DNA of 64,000 bases from Acanthosoma haemorrhoidale (GCA_930367205.1 OV884014.1:72271104-72335103), one strand, 5' to 3'. Counted from the first letter of the stretch, positions 22,761 to 36,499 are shown. The notes: generated by a model from the sequence alone, not told the origin. Program-made: numbers and translations.

Positions 22761-24599
22761 TATCAGCTTATCAACACAGTGTAACAGTTTCAATCTTCAG
22801 CGGAGGACGTTTTTTACAGTGGTCATCAGTGAAAATTCGTGGTCATTTTTTTTTTTTTGACAGTAGTCAAAGTGCCCTATTACTATTATAGTCATTAAAA
22901 ATTCTTCTATTATTGCACAAATTCATTTGCCATATCACTTTTAGCAATTCCGAATCCGAACAGTGAGTACTATCGTACAGTACTTCTATCGAGTTGACAC
23001 AGGAGCTACTATTGACAACTCGAAGTGTCAACGATTTTATTTATACCATAAAAATAATATCCAACGAGGTACACTCACTATGATATATACTGTGAAGCTT
23101 ACTTGAATAAACCTTCATTGAATTTGATTTTTTTTAAACGAATAGTTGTGCTAGTGTACAATTTTTGTGTAGTTCAATGTTATTTGACACCTCGTTGTAC
23201 TGCAAAAAAACGATCAAATTATGTTTCGAAATACACCGTCATGCAATAATCATAGGGTTCTCATCATAAGTTATTGTGAAGATGTTTTGGCTTTGAATTC
23301 CGAGTCAGGCCCTTGCCAATTACCAGAGTCACTAATGTCTATTTACAGATAAATAAATATGTTTATACAGTAATAACGTTAGCTGCTTATTGTCTCATTT
23401 CATATATTTGCAATTAATTTGTTGTTTCATCCCAAAAAACATTCTTGAAAACAGGTAAGTGACTATTCCCTAATACCGTAGCATAATTGTGTTTAACAGT
23501 AGGCTCTTATATACTTAATAATTTAAATTTAATATGAAATTCTGAAAGGGGAATTACATTAAATTTAATAATTTTCTGTGGCTAAATTTATTTCTACAGA
23601 TACGAAACCTATTCATTAATAATTTTTCAATATGTAAAGTCAGCAATCTTATTCATAGGTAGTACGTACACTTTGAACGGGTTCCTTTCAAAAATTGTAT
23701 TATATAGGAAGTTAGCTAACTGAATTTTATATAATAAGAATCCAGAGCATTATGACCTCTGTATCTCTCACAGGTTAAATAATTTTCCTTGAAAATGTAT
23801 TAAATAAAATAGTAATTAGTGCTAAAGGGCCTATATACAGTGATAATGATAGTCTTGGGATTGATTGCATTTGTCTTTTTATTATTTTGCTGATGTGCAA
23901 GTCAAATAATTGCAATTTAGAAATAATAATAAAGAATTATTTGGTTAAACATATACTTAGTGTAGGAATCTGTCGCAACAAATTAAAAGTACGCATTCTC
24001 TGATGATTTGGCATTTTTTAAAAATCTTTTAGCAAGATATAAGGTAATTAATTTTTTTCCATACTGCGGCCTATTATTGCGTGTGTGTTTAGGATTTCTC
24101 TGCTCGTACGTGATCAAGATAGATATAATAACATACTGCAAAACATAAATACCTCACTCCGCTTGGGTTAAATATCAGTTAATGATATCCTGCCGGGGAC
24201 TTAGATATACGAACGCTACTCACGAATCCTTTGATAAGGATAAATAATGTTATTTGTTTAAATACGCGGAACCTCAGAATACCAACTCGCGATGCTTATT
24301 AACTAGCCCGCTATTTTTTATTTATGTAATGCCATGTTGTACCTTGATAAGCATAAGTAGAATTTCAAAAGCACTCGTTAAAATGTCTCAACTTGAATTA
24401 GTAAACAAAGCGTGCAAGTATTCGGATATATGAAATGAATATTAAAGATGCTGTACAAATTTCAGTTCTCCTCGCAGGTAGTTTTCGCTACTTTTTTAAT
24501 ACTATCGTCCAACGAGGTTTTTTGTTTTCTATAATATTAATTCTCTTTCTGCTGCTGAATAGTGCTTTACATTTATTAAATTTATCGTTATGAATTTCC
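22761..24599. other. AT-rich span with nothing recognised
   Basis: Long AT-rich sequence. If the segment at 22580-22760 is an exon, this would be intron. No repeat or gene is supported. Confidence 0.4.
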
Positions 24600-24840
24600 T
24601 ACTTCCTTGGAATACTCCTGGAATATTCTCCTATCCGGACTAGGTCAAAGATCCATCTTATTAGTCGAGGCTCAGTTTATTTCATATTGCTGACTTTTCG
24701 AACTATGCTGGCAGTTCCCAGGAGTGTTGCTTCCTGAACTCTTCTATTCCCTTCGACGGCATCCGGACAGATTTCAGCGTGTTCTCTGCATGCACGCAGG
24801 AAAAGATGAAGTTGAAAATCCCACAACTCTCCAAACTATA
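24600..24840. promoter_or_regulatory. Candidate conserved noncoding island
   Basis: GC-richer complex block with two TEAD-like GGAATA/TGGAATATTC motifs about 12 bp apart (24609 and 24621) and GGTCAAAGATCC, a nuclear-receptor- or TCF-like site (about 24643). No open frame is present. Regulatory role inferred only from motif reading. Confidence 0.3.
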
Positions 24841-26511
24841 GATTTTCCTTAATCCTGTTAAATATTGCTAATTTTCCTTCTTTTCAGCTACTGCCTTTAG
24901 CGAATTGTTATTATTACTTCTTATCAATTATTACTTCTTTTATTATTATTCAAGAATATGATAAGTGAAATATAAATTAAGGAATGACACCATGATGCAA
25001 ATATTATTAGGATACACAATTTGAGACTAGCGTTGAAGAGGTGACATTGATTGGTGATGTGTAACATCAAGGAATAAATTGTCAAGGTTCTTTTACCATA
25101 TATTACATGAATTTTGGCAATTTACACTGTTCAGCTTGAGATAAATAGTTATTTGAAGGACGGAGGGTGGATTAATTTATTCACACATCACCATCGAATA
25201 TTTTTCGTATTCGCGTCGGGCTCTTGGTACTGGTTTATGTCAATTTTTTAATGGAATTACCTGTGTAGAGTCTTATGAGAATCTTAGTATGTGCGTTAGT
25301 GGTATGTTTGAGAAAAATAGTTTTATTCGGAATCTTTTATCCGTTCATTATTCCGTGTTGTAAATGAAATAAAGCATAAATATGTTATAATATAGTAATA
25401 TGTTATTACTCTGCGGTCGACTTACGGATTTCACCAATCACGGCAAAGTGAATTCTTACAATGGACTTGTTGTGTCATACTGACCACTTCAGATCCTCAA
25501 TACAGCAGCTTGTCAAGGAACAGTACATTTTTACACCCAAGTATTGTGTTCCCAGAGCTAAAATGGTTCAGGTATTTCGTTTTGTTGTTAAAATAAATCC
25601 AATTTTAAGCTAGTGGCTAATAATGCTATGTCCATAATAGCACGAACTGTTGATGATATTCCTTTATTTGGCTATTGACTTACGGAAAACCTAACTAAGC
25701 CCGACCCCCCCCCCACACACTGCGATGATCCGCAATTACACCGCTAATGATAATGCACAAACTCATCTTATTAGCGTTTGTTACTCTTCTGCCAAGCGAA
25801 CTGACACGCGCTAAATAATAAATGATCTATCATTCATTTATAATTTACTAGGTGAGTATTGTAGGTCACCGGTGTAATTATACTGGCAGAGACGAAATGG
25901 CAGACACAAACAATCATTTTGACCAGCCAGTGAAAATTCATAAAAACTGGTCCTTATTAAAAAATGTGATAATCTTAAATAAGTTTGCTTGGTTTGATTT
26001 GTGTACTTCGATATTTATAAATATATATTTTCGGTTTATTTAACTTTAAAACAAGATAAAAAATAAATCACTTTTGTATTGGGGAGTACACGCGGAATTT
26101 GATTTTCTAATCTAACATTCTGCCGAGAGTTTACAACCATTCTACCCTTTAGAGAAAGCTCCTCAACAACAATTTAATTTATACTATTTCATTCCATGAC
26201 GAGACAATGCTTTCAATCTCTCTGTGGTGTGGGGAGCTCAGTGATTTTTCAAATTAGTTTTTGATATCATAATAGACTTAAGTGTTTGTAAGATCAATCG
26301 GGTCATTATTTGTAGTCATTTATCTTGTTTAATCTAAATGTTTTTTTTTAATGATAGTGATACTGCCGATTACATCAGCAAAATCTCTACAATCTCTCGG
26401 CAATTTTTCTCTACTAAGAACCTTTGGGTGACTGATGAAGACTTCATGACTAGCAAAATCTTCCCCAAGTTTTGACTATTTCTTTTCCTCGTCTTTGTGA
26501 TGGTTTTCCTC
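24841..26511. other. AT-rich span with nothing recognised
   Basis: AT-rich DNA with a C-run near 25706 beside a moderately GC-rich patch (25680-25815). The small frame at 25852-26043 is not recognisable. Confidence 0.4.
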
Positions 26512-27198
26512 GGCTATAAGTAATTGTGATAAATGATCTCATTCATATAAATTTACAATTTTCAATCACTCGCTCATTCATACTATATATACAAACAGCC
26601 CAGAGGCCCCCAAGTCCACATGGTTGTCACCTCCCTCGCGTGCGAAGGAAGAAGCAGAGTCTTGGGAAGTCCCCCATGCTCCTACGTCAGCCACGTCACT
26701 GGATAAGCGGAGGCTGACCAAGAGCGCGAGAGCCACAGACGCTCAGGGCATGATTGGAGAAACTGGCCATTGCCAGGACTCCCACTGTCACGCATTTATA
26801 GCAGGTCACGAAGCCACTCCCGTTTTCGTCGCCGAGGAGGTTTATAATTTGGGTGATTGGATAGGTTACTATGGAATTTTATGAACTTGGGAGGGATGAG
26901 TTCAAGAATGTAGGGTATATTCCGGTCATTATGAAGGGGCATTTACTATTTTTCTCAGGACTTTTGATTGAAAGGATTGGATGCGCTTGATGTTCGACTT
27001 TTTTGCTGTCCCCCCATAGCTCTATTCCGTATGTGCAGATTGCCTTAAGTATAACTTTGTAAATTAGTAGTTTATTTTTCTATTGAGAGATGGGATGTCC
27101 TTCGAAGTAGTCTGTACAGTTGTCCAAAGCGTCTGTTTAGTTCTTGTCTTTTTAGCCTCGTGTGTGGGTTCCATGTCAGTCGTTTGTCGAGATGGATG
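26512..27198 (-). mobile_element. Jockey-family insertion lacking the extreme 3' end
   Basis: Minus-strand copy covering most of the 3' UTR and the ORF2 C-terminal region up to the KRLTWN codons. The last 50-60 bp, including the terminal stem-loop and tail, are absent. The match starts at the GCAATAAGTAATT position. The flanks share only TGATGGTT (26498 and 27187 regions), too weak to call a target-site duplication. Plus-strand frames at 26526-26717 and 26624-26884 are antisense shadows. Confidence 0.88.
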
Positions 27199-28429
27199 AT
27201 GGTTATTAAATGGAAAAATGGCTTTCATTCTAGCGTTTTGTTCAATTCTTGATGGCGATGGACCAATAAAGTTTTGCGAAGCAAGCTTCATTTAGTTTAC
27301 AACTTTATGCATTACGCCATGAGCATACACAACCCTTCATTTTTTTTACTAGAGATTATGGAACTGATCTTTTTGAAGATTTTAAATCAAGAGTTCATTC
27401 GTATCTATGTACAAAAACATTTTATAAATGAACTGTCTGAATATTTATATTAAAGAAAAATATTAATGTATCTTACGCTCTAGACCTTCCTTTAGTCAAT
27501 TGTCTCCCTCTGTAGAAACAATTCATTTTTCTGAAAATAAATGTTCAGGTACCCCATTTTGAATTGCAAAAAGCAAAATGAAATAAGTATAAAAAAAAGA
27601 AAGTAAAAATTAATAAAAAAAAAAAAAAAAAAAGGATGAACAAAACTCAACTGTGATACATCAATCAATTAGGGGTTTCTTTAGGACCGTGAAATGACAT
27701 ATTATTGATTCTCCCAGTCCCAAAAAATGCTAGATATTATTAATCAGCGAGTCGATATTTTCAATTTGGTATACACAACATGTCAGGAAAATATTTCTAT
27801 TTGATTAATTAACGATACTTCATTATTTTTTATGGGTTTCATTATATTTTTGGCATCTTGAGAGTCATGTAAAAACTACCCTTCAAGATATCATAGAAAT
27901 AAAACACCTATTATTACTCACGTCACTATGACCTTTACTCCCCATTGAAAATTGTACGCGATTGATTTCTTTCAGTCTAATTAATGATACTTATTTTTAA
28001 AGTATGTTTTCAAGTTTCCGCATCATCAAATGGGACCTACTTATAGAATTTCATGCCAGTACGTCAAACAGAGGATTAAAAAACTTATCGTAAAAAGACA
28101 GGCAGATACACGGTTGAAAAGATAGTGGTTTTTGATCTTAAAAAGAAAAAAATACTAATCGCTGAAAAGAAATAAAACTTTTTGATTAATCTAAGTACTT
28201 TTCAATAGTCGTTTCGATCATAAAGTCTATTCAGTTTAGCAGTAGACTATTTTTCACTCTTCTATCTAATTCTCAATCCTTAAAACTGTGTTATAACAAA
28301 TGAAATGTTTCTGTTCCCTAGCACACAACCATGTAAATATAAAATATATAACGTTATGAATATATAATACATTCTGCTTCGAATGTATTCCCTTCTATAG
28401 AAACGAATAGTTTTCGCAGTCCGATCCAC
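27199..28429. other. AT-rich span with a poly(A) tract
   Basis: AT-rich DNA with an A-run of about 20 at 27614-27633. I looked for a retroposed sequence ending in this tract and did not identify one. Confidence 0.4.
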
Positions 28430-28600
28430 AATCTGAAACCCTCGCCCGGGTCCAGTGCGCGGCTGACCACAAACCCTTTTATCCAATCCGTATTCACTTA
28501 ATGTCTTCATTGATATGCAGTGGACGGTATATCCTGGCGGCGTGCGCGTCTTTATAGCGTCATCAGCCGTTACTTCATTTTATATAATTTTATAGACAAT
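28430..28600. promoter_or_regulatory. Candidate conserved noncoding island
   Basis: GC-richer complex sequence containing TGACCACAAACC (Runx-like, near 28464), CTTTTATCC and CTTTATAGCG (posterior Hox/Cdx-like) and TTGATATGCAG (POU-like). There is no coding frame of note beyond an unrecognised 76-codon minus-strand reading (28280-28510). Confidence 0.3.
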
Positions 28601-29379
28601 TTGTAAGGTTTGATAGGCTTTGAAATGCTAATGTGTTTTTTAAATCCAGGAAACATGTTTTTATCTGCCTGGTATTGCCATGGTCTCTGTTTGGCCCGAA
28701 GACACATAATTTAACGTGAAGGTTGTATAACGTGTATATGACAAGAAGAGGCGAAAAACACTTCTAACGCACCTCATATACACAAGAAGTCATTTAAAAT
28801 CGTGTTGTCAACTTCAATTAGAGGGATAAGGTAGTCCATCAAAGCTTAAATTAAATTAACTATTTGTTCATTCATAATAATTAAACCGGAGCTCAACCGT
28901 CAATTTTTTTTATCAGTCGTGGTCCTAGCTTACCCAATTAGAATGTTTTGAATAATTATAGTACTCTCAAACTCCCCTAAATAGGTTTCCTTCCCGTCTT
29001 AATCTTTTAAATGGTTATTTAGACCTTAAAAAAAACATATATAACTAAGTTAATAATTGATATAATAAATGAGCTCCTTTAGGCATTCCACACCCTATAT
29101 CCTTCTCATACATTCTTCATGGGGGACTCCCCTTAGTGAAAGGCACTCATTAGCCCAAAATAATTTTCCTTTATTTTTCCCACATCCTATTTTTATAAGT
29201 TTGAGAGCTAAGAAACAAACAAAAAAAAATATATATAATAAAATAAATAAATTTATTATTTAAAAAAAATTAATGAATGGAAAAGCCACAGATGGTATAA
29301 TATTATAGCATAACATTAATACAAAGCTAAGAAAAAAAAAAAAATTGTTGTTGTTTTTTCTAAGGGACTCCTGCCTATC
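28601..29379. other. AT-rich span with nothing recognised
   Basis: AT-rich sequence with A-runs near 29224 and 29332. No feature seen. Confidence 0.4.
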
Positions 29380-29760
29380 ACCAGAACATAGCTAATGAGC
29401 CATCCCCAGTTGAACGAGGCTCGTGTTCCTGGTCGGTTAGTCAGTGAGACCAAGAAAAAAAAAGGTAAACACCCGGAAAAAATCCATTTAATTGCCAGGC
29501 CTCCGAAGAGACAGGCATCGGCCGGTTCAGTGAAGGACCACCGGGTGCCCTGCGCACTAAATATACTTCCAGTGGCCACAGCCACCAGGATAATGAGGCC
29601 ATTCATTGGCTCCTAGATCGTAAAACATCAAAGTCCCACTGCCATCTATATCATCCCTCCGCTCTTGATTAGCAGGGTTATTGGTTCGTTAGGGGCGCGT
29701 CCAGCTGGGTGGCGTTGGTATCTATGCTGGCTGTCTTTCTAAACAAGCGTGTCTACTCAT
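29380..29760. promoter_or_regulatory. Candidate conserved noncoding island
   Basis: A 380-bp GC-richer complex block with GTGGCCACAGCCACC near 29572, CATTTAATTGCC and GATTAGCAGGGTTATTGG. Short open frames on both strands (29395-29616 plus, 29316-29606 minus) give unrecognisable proteins. It is the longest of the low-repeat GC islands in the left half of the window. Confidence 0.3.
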
Positions 29761-30899
29761 TCCTAGGAAAATACTTAGTTTAAGTTCAGATATCTAGGGG
29801 AATTCAGTTTAGCATTGAAAGAGCTTCACGTAAAATATTCAACTACGTGAAGAGAAGTTATATATTTTACAGTTGTGGAAAAAATGTCTTGAAATTTTCT
29901 TGATATTTCACTTTTTTTTCTCATCAATCTGTAATCCGAAACTAATAAAAACCAATCTATAAAATAAGATAAGTTACGGAAAGGATTCGTAGTATTTCAG
30001 GAAAATTGATGAAGTTGGTTTTCATTTTCCACTTTTAAATCTATTTTCTTGGCTCCATTTTTTTAGTTAATTACTGGTCGTTCATGGTGATTTATTTATT
30101 GAAGTTTTGAGTACACATACTCGATTCTCGATTTACTCAATTCGTTCCTGAAAATCTCTTTCTTGAAGGAAGCAGTATCCGCATTATAAAGTTAATGTTT
30201 AAATTATTTACAAAATACCCACCATGTTATATTTATCATATAACATACAATCATCATAAGTTGGCAAATTATGTGCATGATTATATTGATGATACAAAAG
30301 TTACAAATAGTAACTACCCTACTGATGATGCGAATTCTACTATCACTATCAAGGTCTTGTTTACATTGCCTCACGTCTCTCATCCACGAGAAAATGATCC
30401 AAAATTAAATTATTTAAAATTATAACTCTGAAGCTTTTTAGTTCGTTCATCTTCGCTCTCGATGTGTCGCTTAAGTTCTGCTGTGTTTAGCGATTTCAGA
30501 TGCTGAAGTTGTACTAGCCTACTAATTTTATTTATTATTTTGATTTAAATCACATGTAAACCCTGATGGCCTTTGCCGTCCATAGTAAACACCATTAATT
30601 GAACAACTTGTGTTTCCACTTAGTTTCTTAGCGTGTTATTGTATTTGATTTATCGTCGTTATTTGGGCCGCTTGTTTTAGGAAGGCTATTTATTTCAAAA
30701 AAATTTCAAGCATTGGCCTGTTTGTGACGTTTCTACTTTGTAATGTTTGAATTTTAATCGTAACTTTATATTCACTCTTGTCTTTGTTCCCTTTGAAAAG
30801 TTCCTGTTCACTGAGTCGAAAAGGATAAATTTTAACTCCCCCTCCCCCTGTCGATATTGAAGGATGTTGTTGTTGAACCCTTTGTTTAAATATAAATCA
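29761..30899. other. AT-rich span with nothing recognised
   Basis: AT-rich DNA. The 76-codon frame at 30195-30425 is Asn/Thr/Tyr/His-rich, as expected from AT-rich chance reading, and I recognise no family in it. Confidence 0.4.
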
Positions 30900-31270
30900 G
30901 ATGTCATGTGCCGGTTTGATCTTTCCGATCGGCCGCAAGAAAGAAAAAAAAATGACGAAAGGATCCTCGAAGCGGAGAATAAATGGGAGATTGTGACTTG
31001 TGAAACAAACGAAACGGAAAAGATACCCCTCGGGGATGGTAGCCGGAATAAATCATGTGTAAACATGAGCGGGAGAGGGGGAGGAAGGGAAACTTTTTTG
31101 GGATTCTGGCCGCAGACGCGCGGCATCTTACAGACATTTTAAATATTAATTTACGTGAAGGGTGCGGATAGTCTGTGTAAATATGGCGGCTACGGACGAT
31201 TAGGCCCTCAGCTCTGTTTGTTCTGAGCAAACCCTGGGACCGCTTTTCAGCCATTTACCAATAACTGGAA
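30900..31270. promoter_or_regulatory. Candidate conserved noncoding island
   Basis: A GC-richer complex block with TTTGATCTTTCCGATCGGCC near 30916, ATATGGCGGCTACGG near 31181 and purine-rich runs. Overlapping minus-strand frames (30695-31126 and 30904-31254) and a plus frame (30864-31142) are open, but all three translations lack domain signatures and compete for the same DNA. Regulatory DNA or an unrecognised untranslated exon are both possible. Confidence 0.27.
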
Positions 31271-32257
31271 ATTAATTTTCTGGCCTCTAAAGGTTCTTCC
31301 CTTCAAAGAGGGCAGAGAGCCCTCCAATCCCCGACTGAAAGAAATTAATTATAACATTTGATTGGAATATTATATCGACTGTAAGGATTTCATGATAAAT
31401 TCTGGTACTTATCATCATGATTGCACGGATCCGACAAGCAAGCGTGACGTCTATGAAAAAAGAATATAAGAGGGAAATTTGTAAACGTTTTGCCCTGTAG
31501 AGCCTAGACAGATTCAATCTCTTCTGAACAATTCCACGATTTCTGATTTTCAGCGGAGCGTTAAAAAAAACAAAATAAAACTGAAATGTTCAGTGATGAG
31601 TTTTTAATTGGCCACTCTCTCTGATTTTTTGAAATTTCTTTGTATTGTTTTACGTGAAAAAAATGTACAAACTTCAATATCAGCGAAGGATTCAGATTAG
31701 AACAGAAAATAATCTGGAAATGTAGATAAAAAGAAAAAGTAAAGTAAACAAGATGTGTATCTCAGTCAGGAAAGAAAAGAAACATTCATAAAAAATTTCA
31801 GTAAATAAATGCATGAATTGATACAAAGAAATAACTATCAATAAATAATACGACCTTAAATTAAAAATACAACTGTGGGATACTACTAAAAATAAGATTA
31901 AGCGCACCGTATAGTTAAGGGGTAGTTGATGGTGGCAAGTTGATGAGCGGGATTTCTTTCATTATTGAGTTTTCCAGGTAAATAATAATTTAAACTAGCC
32001 TTTTGTAGGAATTATGGTTATAAGAAGAGGTGTTGGTCGGCTGAGAATGGTTATTGAACCAAAGCTTATTACCAATAATTATATCTCTTTCTCTCTGTTT
32101 GCAGCATTTCTTTCGAGTTAATTGCTCCTTGCTGGTAAGTCATTCTCATTTTTCTTTACGTAACCTTTGACAATTCGTTGCATTTATTTTAACAAGCTAA
32201 AAAATTAACGTTTCACTTATTCATGGTCGTAGATAATTTTTGCTCTTAACTTTTAAC
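31271..32257. other. AT-rich span with nothing recognised
   Basis: AT-rich sequence up to the next Jockey insertion. A short pyrimidine tract followed by AG at about 32088-32105 could pass for a splice acceptor but has no supporting exon. Confidence 0.4.
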
Positions 32258-33043
32258 AACAACAACCTTTATTGCAATAAAATTACAATTTGCATTATTA
32301 GTCAATAAATAATTGTGATCAATGTTTTCATTCATACGATATTTACAGTACTTCATTCACTTGTCCATTCATACAGTATTTACAAAAAGCCTAGAGATCT
32401 CCCAAATCCACATGGTTGCCACCTCCCTCGAATGCAAGAGGAAGCGGAGTCTTCGGGTGTCCCCTACGCTCCTTAGCCGCGTCACCGGATACGAGCCAGT
32501 GGAACTGGCCAAGAGCGCGAGAGCCACAGACGCTTAGGACATGATTGGAGAAACCGGTCATTGCCAGGACTTCCCCTGCCACATATTGGTGGTTGGATAG
32601 GTTTCGATGGAATTTCATGAACTTTGAAGGGATAAGTCCAATAATGAATCGTATATTAAAATCGTTATGAAGGGTTTTGTTGCCGACGTAATAAGAGGTA
32701 TTATAAGGGAACTATTGTTCTCAGGACTTTTGATTGAAAGGATTGAATACACTTGGTGTTCGACTTTTCTGCTGTCTCTCTTAGCTCTATTTCGTTGGGC
32801 CTGATTAGCTTATGACTAATTTAATTTCTATAGAGAGAAGCCCTTTGAAGTGGTCTGTACTTTTGTCCTAAGCGTCTGTTTAGTTTTTGTCTTTTTTGCC
32901 TCGTTCGTGAGTTCAATGCCAGCCATTTGTCGAGAAAGAAGCCTAATACCGTACTGTCTCGGATACAGGAAGAGGGATGGAATTAAAAACAAACTGTTGG
33001 ACTTGACTTGCGGCAGAGGGTAAAGCTAATGCGAACACATTTT
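32258..33043 (-). mobile_element. Jockey-family insertion, diverged
   Basis: Minus-strand copy with the tail, a degenerate terminal stem (TTGACT..ATGCAA), the 3' UTR with internal deletions, and ORF2 sequence up to the CRKSCPLVYFN and KVNEAKC region, reaching further 5' than most short copies. Numerous substitutions suggest an older insertion. No target-site duplication is apparent. Confidence 0.88.
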
Positions 33044-33479
33044 TACTCCTAATCAAAAATACACTTGAGCAGCTTTTGTACTATCGCTCCATACAGCTTG
33101 TTTATTAGTTTATTCTGGTGAAGGGTGTAAAGAAGAACATGCCGGCATAGGATCAATAGGAAAGCAAGCCTGCGTTATATGGCCTAAGTTTTATAACTTT
33201 TTCGAAAGGAGTTCCGTGCTCAAGATGACTGAAGGGAAGTATGTAAGTTATACTGAGAAAAAGTAATATTTCAGCTTATTCGAATCTTTATAACTCGCGC
33301 ACTCCTTGCCGTAAAAAGCGACGGTATATATTATATTGCGGGGCAGTTGTTAGACGCTGTCTTCTCACGCCTGAGTAATATTTAAAAGGTGGCCTAAGTG
33401 GCTATCACACAGCTGACGGGGGCAGGTAAAGTTCAGGGCTATCTTATGAATAAATGAAAAAAAATCGCGAGTTCTATAT
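33044..33479. other. Mixed span with nothing recognised
   Basis: AT-rich to mixed sequence with no supported feature. Confidence 0.4.
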
Positions 33480-33680
33480 TCCTCCTCACTTAGGCCTAGA
33501 GCGGTGGGGTTCTAGGCTTTCAGTGCTCTAGCCGCCAATAGCTCTGTTATCGCCTCCTCGGACATAACCCTAAAAACTTTCTGACTGCCTCCTCCGTATA
33601 AAGCCTTATCAAAACTTCTTCACTCAACGGCGACTCTCAAGCCTTTGATAAAAGGCTCTCTGCAAATCCTCAAGTTTACT
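33480..33680. promoter_or_regulatory. Candidate conserved noncoding island
   Basis: GC-richer complex block with CCGCCAATAGCTC, an AAGCCTTATCAAAAC segment, and a TCF-like CCTTTGATAAAAGG at about 33641 that sits inside a 7-bp inverted repeat AGCCTTT/AAAGGCT. A 100-codon plus frame begins at its right edge (33645-33947) and is not recognisable. Confidence 0.3.
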
Positions 33681-34098
33681 TTTTTTGCTCTTAAGTTCCC
33701 GGCGGGCTTTACTCCTTTCTCACTTTCTTATTTTAATTTTCTGATCGTGCCTGTGCGTGTGTCGTTAAAGTGTGAATTTATATCGTGTCAACTTAAAACA
33801 TATCGCGAATTTATTTTGAGATTATTTGCCTTCATTGTCAAGACCAAAGAAGTATATATCTTTTTATATACACCTGTTATGTATACAGTGTTAGAACCAT
33901 TGGTTTTTAAAGTCAGTTACTGTTTTTCGGGGTTAAAGACACATTAGCCGAAACACTAAACATGTCATTTCAATAATCATCACTTTATGAAGCCAAAATA
34001 AAGGAAGGGTATGGAGCATAATATCTTGGATTTCACTGATTAATTCAAATAAGAGAAAATAAATTAATCATCATGAAATTTCTAACACTTTAATATTT

Positions 34099-34626
34099 TT
34101 TTTTTTTTTGGAGTCAACAACAATTTATTAGGATAAAATACAATCTGCCTTCTTTATTAGGCAATAAGTAACTGAGATAAATGTTATCATTCATACCATA
34201 TTTACAACATCATTCACTCGCTCATTCATACAATATTTACAAACTGCCCAGAGGCCCCCCAAGTCCACATGATTGTCCCCTCCTCCCTCGCATGCGAAGG
34301 AGGCAGCGGAGTCTTGGGAAGTCCCCCACGCTATTAAGTCAGCCGCGTCACTGGATAAGAGCCAGTGGAGGCTGACCAAGAGCGCCAGAGCCAAAGACGC
34401 TCAGGACATGATTAGAGAAACTGGCCATTGCCAGGTCTCCCACTAACACTTAGTTATAGCAGGTCAGGAGGCCACTGCCGTTTTAATCTCCGAGGAGGAT
34501 TATAGGGATGAATGGTGCAGTGCAATGACTGTGCTAGGGAATTAGGGTGGTTGGATATGTTACTATGGAATTTTATGAACTTGGAAGGGATGAGTTCAAG
34601 AATATAGGGTATATTTAGATCATTTA
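34099..34626 (-). mobile_element. Jockey-family 5'-truncated insertion with target-site duplication
   Basis: Minus-strand copy with the tail at the left (a T-run on plus), an intact terminal stem-loop with a longer loop (TGCCT..AAGGCA), the full 3' UTR and the ORF2 C-terminus. It is truncated near the LHNDLNIPYI codons. A 10-bp duplication TTTAATATTT at 34089-34098 and 34627-34636 flanks it. The 3'-UTR frame at 34191-34394 (minus) is open, with one extra in-frame codon compared with the copy at 5504-5695. Confidence 0.9.
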
Positions 34627-34636
34627 TTTAATATTT

Positions 34637-36499
34637 AAACTTCTAATCTTTCCTACTAGGGTGAAGATTAAATTTTAATTTATTCAATTCCTTAAGGAAG
34701 TGACGCAAAAATTAATTCAAAGATATCTTTAAACACAAATTTCGAAAGCCAATTTCTATAAAACGAAGAGATATAGTAAATATTATATTATTTGTAACGA
34801 AAAAAAATACTTAATATAGTATAATTATTTTTCAATCAAGCCTTTTTTTTTGTTTCTTAGTCACTTACATATTGATTTTAATTTGTAAATACGACGTAAT
34901 TTGGGAGAATTAAAAATAGGCTTGCAAGTTTGCCTTGTGCATGATCGATGACTGGCACTAAGGCCGAGGTCAGTGCTAGAATTTTGATTCTGGTTTTACA
35001 ATTAAGTAGAGCATTAATTGAAATCCTAAGATTAGGTATATTTAGAGAGATTTTATATAATTTTGGAATTAAATTAACAAATATACCTTTGATAGGAGGT
35101 ATGAAGCTATTTGTCGTGTTTTGTCTTGACCGTTGACTTTTATCATGTCACTCTTCTAAATATTCTTAAATTTTGAGTTCAATTGATAATATGGAGTAAG
35201 ATAAATGGTCCAAAGCTAGAGGGTTTATTTTCACTTTGGGTTTATGTCTATGTTTTAAACTTTAAATTGCGATATTTAAAAATAATTAATTGGTGAAAAA
35301 AAATCCAAGTCTAGCTAATTACAAAAAAAACTGTTTACAGTTTGTTGTTCACTGGAAATGGTTCGTTACTATTTGAAAGAATGGTCGACACAATCTGCAA
35401 TCAGCTTTACAAAACAAATGAAGCGTTTATTAAACCATAATGTTATCCATACTGGTTTTAATCGTAGTATCATTAAATATATTTACTGTTATTAGATGCT
35501 TTAATAAACAAGTATTTTATGCTAACTAAACTATCGTTTTTCCCAATCATAAATATATGTAAATTCATTTACCCGTATAGTCTTATTGCCAATGTATCAA
35601 TTATGCATGAACTATTTAATTTATGTTAACATATTCTTTGAATAAATATCAGAAATAGATTAAAAGCGATAATGGAGTGGCTAAATTAAAAAACCTAATT
35701 ACATGCTGATAAGGTTCTAGTCAGAGTCTGAGCAATTTAGAGCATTAACAAAATCCCATTAATTCTGACTGATCTCGAAACACGTCAATTTTTTCTCCTG
35801 TTATTTCTCAAAAGAGGATTGTAAACATTTGCGTGAACGCGGACATCTTAGCCGGTCTCCTTTTCTTTATAAAGTGCTTATTAGTAGTAGGAAGCAGTAA
35901 GTAAGTAAGTATTATTTAAGTTAGCAAAATTAATAAAGTAGATGTACATTTTATTAGGATAATGTTATTACAACAATACCATAGGTTTTGTGCGTTTTGT
36001 ATTTATATTTTGAAGGAATCCTTACTGGCTCATGTCTCTTATTAATGGGTTTTCGGATTTGAAAGTTAGAAAAAAGAAATTATCTGTCTGGGTGTGTACA
36101 CACTACTGGACCTTTCTCTCTACTCTCTTTGTCAATTTGGATCTAAGCTCGGTAAAGTGAGTACTGGGATACTTGAAACTGGTGCACCATTCTTTAACTG
36201 TGTCCAGTTGACAAAAACTTCTACTATACTCGAAATGTTAGCCAATTGTGAGGACTTTGAAATTGATCTATTTATTTATGGTGGTGACGGAAGGCCTGGT
36301 AATATCCTTTTCCACGTTTTCCAAATACCACATCATCTTCGATCTATTAAAAAAAATATTCATTTGATAATAGTTTGCATTTTTTTTTTTCGATTCATTA
36401 ATAATTGCGTCACCTACATATAAATTCCTTGTAGAACGAATGCAGCTAAATAAAATTATTAATAATGTAGAACATTGCGGAAAGTAGGGAAAAAAAAAG
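34637..36499. other. AT-rich span with a possible small island at 35690-35880
   Basis: Mostly AT-rich. The stretch 35690-35880 is more complex, with CCTAATTACATG, GAGCATTAAC and CCCATTAATTCTGACTG, so it could be a weak regulatory island. The 109-codon plus frame (36094-36423) and the 130-codon minus frame (36268-36660) overlap each other and neither shows a known motif. They were read and left unassigned. Confidence 0.35.

Noticed and set aside
26498..27200. TGATGGTT as target-site duplication of the Jockey copy at 26512-27198
   Set aside because: Only 8 bp, offset from the apparent ends, and the copy lacks its 3' tail, so the match is not convincing.
30695..31254. 143- and 116-codon overlapping minus-strand frames
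   Set aside because: Two different frames compete over the same DNA, neither shows a domain, and a plus-strand frame is open there as well; GC-richer composition explains them.
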